12,152 nucleotides of DNA from Baffinella frigidus. Taxonomy: Eukaryota > Cryptophyceae > Cryptomonadales > Baffinellaceae. A program made the position numbers and the translations under genes. Location: contig MU646537.1 of NCBI GenBank assembly GCA_026770585.1, positions 65,004 to 77,155 on the forward strand. The letters run 5' to 3'. Positions 6,240-11,814 of this stretch are shown here, one piece after another (positions within the stretch are counted from its first letter, which is position 1; each line of letters begins with the position of its first letter). The notes below the pieces were generated by a model. It had not been told where the DNA came from and did no database searches. It saw nothing but the letters and a program-made list of their open reading frames with translations.

Positions 6240-6825
6240 TGCGCGCCGCGCCCACACGAGTCAATGCACAACCGAGTTGTGTCCGCGTTTCACTGTGCCA
6301 GCTGGTATCGCGTCGTCGTGAGCGGCGGGGTGCAGGGTGCTGGGGCTCAGGTGGAGCGAGCGGCAAGGGGGGGTGAGAGAGCACCGGTACGAAACACGCT
6401 CGTAGCGCTGCCGTTGAATGCTGCAGTTCACGTAGGCGAACAGGTCGTGAAAATGCTGGGCGTCTGAGAGCGCTGTCCGCCAGTGATCGAGGTTGGGGAA
6501 CAGCTCCGTGCGGCGCTGCTGCTGCGATGGAGCCGCATCGGACGACGAGCCACCGCTGCGCCGCACCCCCAATGCACAATCAGTGATCTTCGCGTTTCAC
6601 TATTCCAGCTTTCGAGGAGGAAGTGATCGGCGGGGGAAGGGGGGGGGCGGGGGATCGGGAGGAGGGGAAAGCAGCGGATGGGTTGGTTTCATCGAGCACC
6701 ACTCGTACCGCTGGCGTAGGCGACGCGCGTCTTGCCCTTTCCCGTCGTCTTTCTCTCCAATATTTCTCGGCGGCGTCCGATGGCTCTCGAAGATGGGGCA
6801 CAGCTTCGTGCGGGGCACGACGCTC
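6240..6825 (-). repeat. ~303-bp tandem duplication containing an exon and intron
   Basis: Matching anchors on the minus strand: TGTGCATTG at 6573 and 6265 (offset 308), GTGAAACGCG at 6591 and 6284 (307), TACGAG at 6702 and 6399 (303), and CGCACGRAGCTGT at 6801 and 6501 (300). The duplication includes the exon-like region and a following intron-like stretch. The two copies are well diverged. Confidence 0.7.
6399..6515 (-). CDS. Exon Y: downstream copy of duplicated exon, partial gene
   Basis: Minus-strand frame reading RRTELFPNLDHWRTALSDAQ and continuing HFHDLFAYVNCSIQRQRYE. It has balanced hydrophobic and charged residues and no low complexity. It follows a GCAGCAGCAG run that could be the acceptor. 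It aligns in frame with exon X at RTxLxP near the start and RQRYE at the end. Length between these anchors is 38 codons here and 37 in X, so the only net gap is a multiple of three, as expected for protein-coding divergence. Family not recognised; no start or stop codon assigned. Intron sequence probably lies on both sides. Confidence 0.4.
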
Positions 6826-6938
6826 GTGTCGTGCATGCTGTCGATTGCGTAGAAGTGGTACGCCACGAACAGCGCATTGCACATCAGAATCTCGTTGAGC
6901 ACGAACCACAAAGCCATCGGAGGAAAGTTGAACCCCGG
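6702..6938 (-). CDS. Exon X: membrane-protein-like exon, partial gene
   Basis: Minus-strand open frame beginning PGFNFPPMALWFVLNEIL, then a hydrophobic stretch around MCNALFVAYHFYAI that would span a membrane, then SMHDTSVVPRTKLCPIFE and ending ARRLRQRYE where it matches exon Y. The frame is open from 6956. A candidate acceptor AG lies at 6941-6940. Beyond 6702 the frame turns into proline-rich, low-complexity sequence, so the exon probably ends near there, but no clean GT donor stands out. I infer an integral membrane protein; the family is not recognised. Exon Y lacks the hydrophobic segment. Confidence 0.45.
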
Positions 6939-6956
6939 GCTTTGGTGCGAAAATGG

Positions 6957-7010
6957 TCAAACCACCAAAAGTTGTTGTCAACTTAAATTTAGCCGAATTT
7001 TGCTTGTCCC
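6957..7010. other. Spacer with GGTCAAACCACCAAAAG box
   Basis: The box at 6956-6972 is identical to 4709-4725. No gene here. Confidence 0.4.
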
Positions 7011-7188
7011 GAAGTATGCTTTTTCTGCAGAAGCAAACATGCTTTCTCTGCAGTCCTTTCTACGGAAGGGCGTGTCGTTGGCATATGTTGGGAGCATTTA
7101 AAACCTAAAGGACCTAAAGATCCTTTCTACGGAAGAGCGTGTCGTTGGGCCATGTTGGGAGAAATTAAAACCTAGAGGACCTAACTGA
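7011..7188 (+). repeat. E element variants, 67-bp tandem pair
   Basis: Two partial E heads (GAAGTATGCTTTTTCTGCAG and AAACATGCTTTCTCTGCAG) lead into two 67-bp units starting CCTTTCTACGGAAG at 7055 and 7122. Each contains CGTGTCGTTGG, TGTTGGGAG and AAAACCTARAGGACCTAA. The middle differs from the E consensus. Confidence 0.75.
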
Positions 7189-7273
7189 TCCGAAACGAAG
7201 CATGGCCTTTCTACAGAACAAGTTCCGGTATCCTCCTATGGTGGGAAATAAAAGAAATTGAAGAACCTAAAGT
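7187..7273 (+). repeat. E element copy 2
   Basis: GATCCGAAACGAAGCATGGC, CAGAACAAGTTCCGGT, TATGGTGGGA, AAGAACCTAAAG. Confidence 0.8.
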
Positions 7274-7280
7274 TGTGTGT

Positions 7281-7341
7281 GCAGGATAAGTTCCAGTGTC
7301 CGCCTATGTTGGGAGCTCGAAGGACCTAAAGGACCTAAAGG
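7281..7341 (+). repeat. E element copy 3, 5' truncated
   Basis: GCAGGATAAGTTCCAGTGTC, CGCCTATGTTGGGAGCTCG, GGACCTAAAGGACCTAAAGG. Confidence 0.8.
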
Positions 7342-7433
7342 TGAGCGCGTTCCTCTTTGGGACCTTCACATGCCCGATGAAGATACTCTTTAGCCGGTTT
7401 CTGCCGCGATCCTCTGTACAGGGGGCTTGATGT
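7342..7433. other. Spacer between E copies
   Basis: A minus-strand frame starting after a CGCGGCAG candidate acceptor reads KPAKEYLHRACEGPKEE. It looks protein-like but is too short and isolated to call. Confidence 0.25.
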
Positions 7434-7520
7434 GATCCGAAAGAAAGCATGGTCTTTTTACAGAACAAGTTCCGGTGTCCGCCTATGGTGGGAGTTAAAA
7501 GAACCTCAAGGAACCAAAGG
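7434..7520 (+). repeat. E element copy 4, near full length
   Basis: GATCCGAAAGAAAGCATGG, CAGAACAAGTTCCGGTGTCC, GCCTATGGTGGGAG, GAACCTCAAGGAACCAAAGG. Confidence 0.85.
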
Positions 7521-7823
7521 ATTTGGCAACTTTCACACAGCCTAATTAAAACGTATCGCACCTGTAAGGGGCGGTGTATGCGGGCGATTTAGGGAATAGA
7601 TTCTATTCGGATTCTATTTTTTTAGTACAAATTTTACAATGGGCCCTTTTATTTGAACGTTGCGAAAATGGTCAAAACCGTTCTCAAACCCGCCAAAAGT
7701 TTTTTTGGCCACTTTCACACATCCTAATTACTAGAGGCCTACCTGTACGCCTACTGTAATAACGATAGGCCTACTTGTATTACTGTAGGCCTACCTATAA
7801 ATTACTATAGGCCTACCTATAGG
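7521..7823. repeat. AT-rich spacer with GGCCTAC repeats
   Basis: AACTTTCACACAGCCTAATTA (about 7528) recurs as ACTTTCACACATCCTAATTA (about 7711), and GAAAATGGTCAAA-type words occur near 7664. From 7732 to 7823 there are several TAGGCCTACCTRTA words spaced by short AT-rich DNA, leading into the F2 end. No gene. Confidence 0.6.
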
Positions 7824-8229
7824 CCTACTGTAGGGTCCTAGTAAGGGGGGTGCCTCCTTATGAGCGAGGTAACCCTGTAGTCCCGAAAAGAAAGAGACCT
7901 CGATTAATACCAACACGGCCGCCATGTATGAACCCCCACCGAGGCTTTGTCTGAGTAGGGCCTACAGAGCGGTCAGTCCAGGCTCCTGGGCATTTCCCTA
8001 CAGCAGGACCCTTGGGAGGAATGGGTTCTTGTATTCGGGATACCCGTGCCACGGCCCACAGGGGTGACCACCGCGCACATCTCATCGAGACCCCTGAGCG
8101 AAATGACTTTATTGACCTGGTGAAGGCTCTAGAAACTTGAAATTTGCACGAACTCGAACAACCGCGGAAGAGGGGTTACAGCGGTACCTCGCTCATCAGG
8201 AGGCGCACCCCCCAGAACCCTACAGTAGG
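7824..8229. mobile_element. F2 element with ~55-bp terminal inverted repeats
   Basis: The left end CCTACTGTAGGGTCCTAG, then GCCTCCTTATGAGCGAGG and AACCCTGTAG (7824-7880), is matched in inverse at 8176-8229 (TTACAGCGGTACCTCGCTC … CCCTACAGTAGG). The 406-bp body encodes no transposase and would be non-autonomous. Inside are the AATACCAACACGGCCGCC word (7907) and a short plus-strand frame ending HLIETPERNDFIDLVKALE (stop 8138-8140), which may be captured host sequence. An alternative plus frame in the same DNA also looks protein-like, so neither is called. Confidence 0.7.
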
Positions 8230-8377
8230 CCTATACCTGTGGCCCTACGGTGGTCCTGCGGGGGGGCTGGCTCCTTATGAGCGAGGACACCTGTAGCGCC
8301 GCCACCGAAACCACGCTTCATCTGTCCCGGGGCGAATCATTGGTCTCAGTGGGCAACCTCTCCTACTCGTCCTACAG
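8200..8377. mobile_element. F3 element, truncated at its right end
   Basis: GCGCACCCCCCAGAACCCTA, then TATACCTGTGGCCCTACGG, CTGGCTCCTTATGAGCGAGG and the internal GTCCCGGGGCGAATCATTGG match the inverse of F1 (12050 back to about 11857). The second inverted repeat is missing: F3 stops at CGTCCTACAG and continues straight into an E element. Its left end overlaps the F2 right end, so the two share or nest a terminus. Confidence 0.7.
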
Positions 8378-8435
8378 AACCAGTTCCGGTGTCCACCCAT
8401 GGTGGGAGTTAATAGAACCTAAAGGACCTAAACGA
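8374..8435 (+). repeat. E element copy 5, 5' truncated at the F3 junction
   Basis: ACAGAACCAGTTCCGGTGTC, CCATGGTGGGAGTTAATAG, AACCTAAAGGACCTAAACG. The junction with F3 falls at CCTACAG/AACCAG. Confidence 0.8.
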
Positions 8436-8556
8436 CCTACTCGTCTGCGGAGGCGCAGTTGCCGAGACTTCTTTCCGTCAACTGTGGTTTACACCTAGTC
8501 AGATTTCTGATGTCTCAGCGTCGTCGGAGTCCCCCTCACACCCACACGCCCCCCCC
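8436..8556. other. Downstream flank of the PDZ gene
   Basis: No feature identified beyond a C-run at 8550-8557. On the minus strand this would be 3' flank of the PDZ gene. Confidence 0.3.
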
Positions 8557-8720
8557 CTCCTCCTCCTCCTCCTCCTCCTCCCACTCATTTTCTTCTTCTT
8601 CCTCTTCCCAATCCTCCTCATCCTCATTCTCATCCTACTCATCATCCTCATCCACATCCTCCTCCCAGTAGTAATCTCGTTCCTCCTCCTCCTCCTCCTC
8701 CTCCTCCTCCTCCTCCTCCT
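8557..8720. repeat. (CCT)n / acidic-codon tract
   Basis: Pyrimidine-rich: TCC/CTC repeats at 8557-8580 and 8682-8720 with TTC and ATC codons between. On the minus strand it encodes the Glu/Asp tail of the PDZ protein. The Ser-rich plus-strand frame and Arg-rich minus frame are shadows. Confidence 0.9.
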
Positions 8721-8889
8721 GTAAGCGCTCAACGAACGGAACCTCGAGGTCCATAACCTGTCCATCTCGAACAACCGAGACGTTGAAGCTGGCGGAGACG
8801 TGCGCGGGGTGGTTGTCGATAAGCCGGTGAAAGTTGTCCATGATAAGCCGGTGAAAGTTGTCCATGGACTGCACAGTCTCGCCCATCAC
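8635..8889 (-). CDS. PDZ domain C-terminal half plus acidic tail, last exon of an HtrA/Deg-like gene
   Basis: A minus-strand frame entered at a candidate acceptor (CCCCGGGGCAG, ending 8890) reads VMGETVQSMDNFHRLI, an exact repeat MDNFHRLI, DNHPAHVSASF, then NVSVVRDGQVMDLEVPF. This is the pattern of the second half of a PDZ domain of the HtrA/Deg type: a xGExVxSxxDF turn and helix, then the VxVxRDGxxxxLxV strand pair. It is followed by about 13 Glu, RDYYWEEDVDEDDE and a TAG. PDZ domains bind C-terminal peptides, and in HtrA proteases regulate the serine protease domain; that domain is not seen here. The frame fuses in phase with 9943-9875. It could be a pseudogene fragment. Confidence 0.55.
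   Translation of the reverse strand: MMGETVQSMDNFHRLIMDNFHRLIDNHPAHVSASFNVSVVRDGQVMDLEVPFVERLQEEEEEEEEEEEEERDYYWEEDVDEDDE
8818..8865. repeat. Perfect 24-bp tandem duplication in the PDZ exon
   Basis: The 24 bases 8818-8841 are repeated exactly at 8842-8865. This duplicates eight residues (MDNFHRLI) in frame, inside the PDZ helix region. Confidence 0.97.
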
Positions 8890-8913
8890 CTGCCCCGGGG
8901 ACGCGACGAGTGT

Positions 8914-8994
8914 GCCCTTTAGGTTCTTTTACTCCCACCATGGGCGGACACTGGAACTTATCCTGCAGGAAGGCCCTCTGCTTCCCTTGGGATC
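8914..8994 (-). repeat. E element copy 6
   Basis: In minus orientation: GATCCCAAGGGAAGCAGAGG, CCTGCAGGATAAGTTCCAG, CCCATGGTGGGAGTAAAAG, AACCTAAAGGGC. It lies about 20 bp upstream of the PDZ exon 2 acceptor, within the intron. Confidence 0.8.
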
Positions 8995-9240
8995 AGTCGG
9001 ACGCGACTCGTGTGCGTCGAATGGAGACCACGTGTGTGTCCAGTGCGTACAACGGACGGGACAAGTGTGTCGACAGTCAATTGCCGACACTCACGATGCT
9101 CGTGTGTGGAAACCTAGCCACTATGCCACCATGGTTTCCCCCCTCACGTTTCGCTGGTCTCGAGACGGGGGGGGGGGGCGGGAGAGAGAGTCGCATGTCG
9201 GGTGTGTGAGCTTCCCGGAAGGTGGTGGGGCAAGGGCGGA

Positions 9241-9325
9241 CCTAACTCCGGCGCCCCCACTACGGCATTCCGTAGGGTGCTACGGTAAGCAATACGGCAG
9301 GGGGGTACGGAATGCCGGAGTTAGG
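9241..9325. repeat. Nested inverted repeats
   Basis: CCTAACTCCGGC (9241-9252) pairs with GCCGGAGTTAGG (9314-9325), and CGGCATTCCGTA (9263-9274) with TACGGAATGCCG (9306-9317). The right-hand partners overlap, so the two pairings compete. Confidence 0.85.
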
Positions 9326-9345
9326 ATGACGCCAGAGTTAGGTTC

Positions 9346-9387
9346 TTCGCCCTTATTTGGAGATTGTGATATATAAATAAGGGCGAA
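9346..9387. repeat. 13-bp perfect hairpin
   Basis: TTCGCCCTTATTT (9346-9358) and AAATAAGGGCGAA (9375-9387) with a 16-nt AT-rich loop. Intronic; not a bacterial-type terminator. Confidence 0.85.
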
Positions 9388-9498
9388 CAAACCCTGCGGC
9401 AAGCACAGGAGCTGTAAGGAGCCAATCCCAGAAAGGTACTCAGTTCTCCGGTTGATACATAAACGGGGGTTGGAGACCACCCACAATAATCCACCGAC

Positions 9499-9614
9499 TT
9501 TCCGTTGCCTTATCCGTAGGAACCCCTCTATGTCCCTACGGCATTGCCTACCGCAGGGCCTAGGGACCATTCACTAGGGGGTTATTCAAACTCCCTTCGA
9601 AGTCCGCTGTGTGG
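9499..9614. mobile_element. D2: truncated D element, inverse orientation
   Basis: TTTCCGTTGCCTTATCCGTA, then CCTACCGCAGGGCCTAGG, then GGGGTTATTCAAACTCCC and AAGTCCGCTGTGTGG match the inverse of D1 from its right arm into its core (2678 back to about 2555). The other arm is absent. Confidence 0.7.
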
Positions 9615-9655
9615 TACGGGAAAATCTAACTACAAAAAGCCCGGGAAGTTATGAG

Positions 9656-9690
9656 CCTTTAGTAACTTGAGGTTCTGATAACTCCCACCA
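9656..9690 (-). repeat. E element copy 7, 3' end only
   Basis: In minus orientation TGGTGGGAGTTATCAGAACC then TCAAGTTACTAAAGG, closest to copy 4. Confidence 0.6.
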
Positions 9691-9874
9691 TCCACACAGC
9701 GGGCTATCGGTCCATCTCCCTGTGGGTTACCGCTTGTAGGAGGTGGAGTTAGAATCCATCCGGAAAATGCTCGTATGAGCGGCCGACACGGGGTACAGTA
9801 AGTGGCACAATGCGTAGCATGTGCGGCGCTGACGCTGGTTGTTTGGCAATAAATTATCAATCTCTCTGGGTTAC

Positions 9875-9943
9875 CGCTGCGACGATGTCGCCCTTCTGGA
9901 TGCCACCCTGCTTCCCCGGCCCCAATGGCTCCACCGCCCACAC
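9875..9943 (-). CDS. PDZ domain N-terminal half, internal exon of an HtrA/Deg-like gene
   Basis: On the minus strand, after a candidate acceptor GCGCGGCAG (ending 9944), 23 codons read VWAVEPLGPGKQGGIQ and KGDIVAA up to a GCG/GTAACC donor. This matches the first half of an HtrA-type PDZ: V-x-x-V-x-P-x-G-P/S-A/G … aGI-x-KGD-I/V-V. Reading on past the donor meets a TGA within a few codons, supporting a splice site. The frame upstream is open only to 9961 before a TGA, so earlier exons would have to join through the acceptor. No protease-domain exon was recognised further right. Confidence 0.5.
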
Positions 9944-9961
9944 CTGCCGCGCGTTGAGGGA

Positions 9962-10083
9962 TCAGGGTTGGGAGGCAAGCATCCAGGGACATCATTTACT
10001 TTAATTCATTTGGGCAACGACAATTACTGTGCAGAAGGCTGATACTGGTAAAGTTAAAAAATGTGTAGTAAAGTTCGTTGCCA
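9962..10083. other. Upstream intron or flank of PDZ exon
   Basis: No feature recognised. On the minus strand this would be the intron entering the PDZ exon. Confidence 0.3.
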
Positions 10084-10624
10084 CTGACTGACTGACTGAT
10101 GACTCACTCACTCACTGACCCACTGAGTGACTGGGTCACGCCTGAGTGACTGAGTGACTGGGTGACTGACTGACTAACTGGCTGACTGACTGACAAACTG
10201 ACTGACCGACTAACTGGCTGACTGACTGAGTGACTGAGTGACTGAGTCACGCCTGAGTGAGTGAGCCACGCCTGAGTGACTGAGTCACGCCTGAGTGACT
10301 TTGTAGCTGAGTGACTGAGCTAGTTGAGCTGCCTCACCGACTGGCTGACTGGCTGAGTGAGTGAGTGAGTGAGTGACTGACTGAGTGACTGAGTGACTGA
10401 GTGACTGAGTGACTGGCTGGCTGGCTGGCTGGTTGACTGACTGACTGACTGAGTGGTTGAGTGACTGACTGACTTATTGACTGAATGACTGAATGACTGA
10501 CTGACTGACTTATTGACTGAATGACTGACTGACTGACTGACTGAGTGAGTGACTGAGTGACTGGCTGAGTGACTGAGTGACTGCGTGACGGATTGACTGA
10601 CTGACTGACTGACTGACTGACTGA
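10084..10624. repeat. TGAC/TGAG tetranucleotide satellite
   Basis: About 540 bp built from GACT and GAGT tetramers, with 8-bp (TGAGTGAC) and CTGGCTGG sub-arrays and longer words such as GAGTGACTGAGTCACGCC in the left third. The phase is preserved almost throughout. The minus-strand Ser/Gln/Val-rich open frame (10320-10898) is a product of this repeat, not a gene. Confidence 0.95.
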
Positions 10625-10654
10625 TGCAATTATTGTCCTGGATGAAGTCCTCCC

Positions 10655-10695
10655 TCCAGCGCTGAGACTGGGAGCAAATTGTCTTGGTCGAGACC
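10655..10695. repeat. Partial P-element arm
   Basis: CGCTGAGACTGGGAGCAAAT followed by TGTCTTGGTCGAGACC resembles the P2 left arm at 5888-5922 (CTCAGAGTGGGAGCAAATCG then CCTTTTCGAGTGCC). Confidence 0.4.
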
Positions 10696-10699
10696 CCCT

Positions 10700-10754
10700 G
10701 GGGATACAGTCCCGTGTAGGATGACCGGAGTGACGTTAATGGGACTGTATCCCC
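10700..10754. repeat. 14-bp-arm perfect inverted repeat, 55 bp
   Basis: GGGGATACAGTCCC (10700-10713) and GGGACTGTATCCCC (10741-10754) with a 27-nt loop. It may be a small inserted element. Confidence 0.9.
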
Positions 10755-10798
10755 GGATGATTTGCGACCCAGGTCGCGGGGTTCACATGACCACTCTC

Positions 10799-10880
10799 GG
10801 CAAGGAAGCATGGCTTTTCTGCAGATAAGTTCCAGTGTCCTCTTATATTGGGAGCTCGAAGAACCTAGAGGACCTAAAGG
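10799..10880 (+). repeat. E element copy 8, left arm of inverted pair
   Basis: GGAAGCATGGCTTTTCTGCA, GATAAGTTCCAGTGTCC, TTGGGAGCTCGAAGAACC, GAGGACCTAAAGG. Inverse to copy 9 across a 127-bp spacer. Confidence 0.85.
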
Positions 10881-11007
10881 GCGCCCCTGCTCAGACACAG
10901 CCTCGGTGGGGTTGCACGGCGGGCGTGTTGGTAGTAATACAGGTCTCTCTCCCGGGTTGCACGCCTGCTCGTGCCGTCAGTCCTGTGCGCCAGCTCGCGC
11001 CGACCGT
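10881..11007. other. Spacer between inverted E copies
   Basis: CTCAGACACAGCCTCGGTGG then GTGTTGGTAGTAATACAGGTC matches the inverse of F2 interior sequence at about 7890-7954. No gene. Confidence 0.5.
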
Positions 11008-11102
11008 TAGGTCCTTTAGGTTCTTCGAGCTCCCAACATAGGCGGGCACTGAAACCTGTTCTGCAGAAAAGCCATATGCTTCCTTTAGGTCCTCTTCGGA
11101 TC
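11008..11102 (-). repeat. E element copy 9, right arm of inverted pair
   Basis: In minus orientation GATCCGAAGAGGACCTAAAG, GAAGCATATGGCTTTTCTGC, GCCTATGTTGGGAGCTCG, GAACCTAAAGGACC. It carries an extra GAGGACCTAAAG near its start, as if the end motif had been duplicated there. Confidence 0.85.
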
Positions 11103-11144
11103 ACGGATTGTGCCTGTAATTTGGACACGTGACGGTCCTCGACA

Positions 11145-11167
11145 CTCCAGGTCCATAACCTGTCCAT
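11145..11167 (-). pseudogene. 23-bp scrap of the PDZ exon
   Basis: CTCCAGGTCCATAACCTGTC continuing CAT matches 8744-8766 with one mismatch. On the minus strand that part of the PDZ exon reads GQVMDLE. The sequence on either side is not alike. Confidence 0.4.
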
Positions 11168-11334
11168 GAAGGCGGCCGTCTTTCTCATGTCGCGCACTCT
11201 TCGCACGCCACGGTCATGCGGTGGGTAGAGTGTAGAGTGGAGAGACCACGTCGGAGTTCCCCACTATACACTCTCACACATATACCCTACTCTGCACCCG
11301 GGTGCACACAGCCCTGCTGCGAGCGAGCCAAGGC
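11168..11334. other. Spacer
   Basis: No gene recognised. GTAGAGTGTAGAGTGGAGAG (11226-11245) is a short purine-rich repeat. Confidence 0.3.
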
Positions 11335-11398
11335 CTAGGGTCCAGGGTTTAAGGATTAGGGTTCAGGGTTTAGAGTTAGGGTTTAGTGTTCAGGGTTT
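11335..11398. repeat. Degenerate telomere-like stretch, G strand
   Basis: TAGGGTCCAGGGTTTAAGG, GGGTTCAGGGTTTAGAG and TTAGGGTTTAGTGTTCAGGG: TTTAGGG-type heptamers in the inverse orientation to the 3162-3390 array. CCCTGAAC at 11421-11428 is an inverted echo. Confidence 0.7.
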
Positions 11399-11814
11399 CC
11401 AAACCTCTGAACAAAAGAACCCTGAACACGGGAAGCCTGACAGGGAGGAAGTCTGAGGGGCGGTGTGGTGGCGGTAGAATCCAACAGGGTTTGACCACTA
11501 GAGTTTGACCATCAAGTTGAGTAATACATTCTTCTCTTCCATGTCCTAAAGGGTCGTGGCTGTGCCTCCTGAGCGTCGGTATCCGGGGTCAGCCCCACAA
11601 CAGGCGGGGCGGGACTGGCGGGAGGGAGGGGTTTAGGGCGTACCCTAGAGGTGTTGCAGTACGGCAGGGGGCGATCTCCCGTCAGCAATTCGTAGGACCC
11701 TGTGGATTTCCTACCGTAGGATCCTAGGAATGAACAAAATCTCTTTGATTCCTGGTATGGCGTGGGTGACGTCACCTATGCCATCGACCCCGACAGTGGT
11801 GGCGCTATGGTGAT
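11399..11814. other. Gene-free spacer
   Basis: No gene recognised on either strand. It contains a D/H-like terminal word TCCTACCGTAGGATCCTAGG (11709-11728), ACGGCAGGGGGCGATCTCC and a perfect 12-bp palindrome GGTGACGTCACC (11765-11776) with the TGACGTCA core known as a bZIP/CRE-type site. Whether that palindrome is functional cannot be judged. Confidence 0.4.

Larger units (their letters stand above)
8890..9874 (-). other. Candidate 985-bp intron splitting the PDZ domain
   Basis: On the minus strand it begins GTAACC (9874) directly after GCG and ends GGGGCAG (8890) directly before GTG. Both flanking frames are in phase 0, and removing it gives GDIVAA followed by VMGETV, a normal PDZ sequence. 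It contains E element copies 6 and 7, a D-element fragment, two hairpins and a long G run (9168-9178). No better open reading explains these 985 bases. Inferred from sequence only. Confidence 0.5.

Noticed and set aside
6079-6579. 166-codon minus frame
   Set aside because: Crosses the 33-bp repeat, the intron-like part of the 303-bp duplication and an H element; the alternative frame through 6399-6515 is the one conserved between duplicates.
8459-8774. Ser-rich plus frame and Arg-rich minus frame
   Set aside because: Shadows of the (CCT)n tract; the Glu/Asp frame is the one attached to a recognisable domain.
8858-9376. 172-codon plus frame, longest after the tetranucleotide one
   Set aside because: It covers an E element in inverse, a G run and hairpins, and opposes the PDZ intron; no domain recognised.
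9346-9387. Bacterial-type terminator hairpin
   Set aside because: No adjacent gene end or T run, and the genome context is eukaryotic.
10625-10800. Possible further protease exon of the PDZ gene
   Set aside because: A minus frame near 10640-10697 is open but shows no serine-protease motif, and part of it matches the P element arm.
10320-10898. 192-codon minus-strand frame rich in Ser, Gln and Val
   Set aside because: Mostly a translation of the TGAC/TGAG tetranucleotide satellite; the rest crosses an E element.
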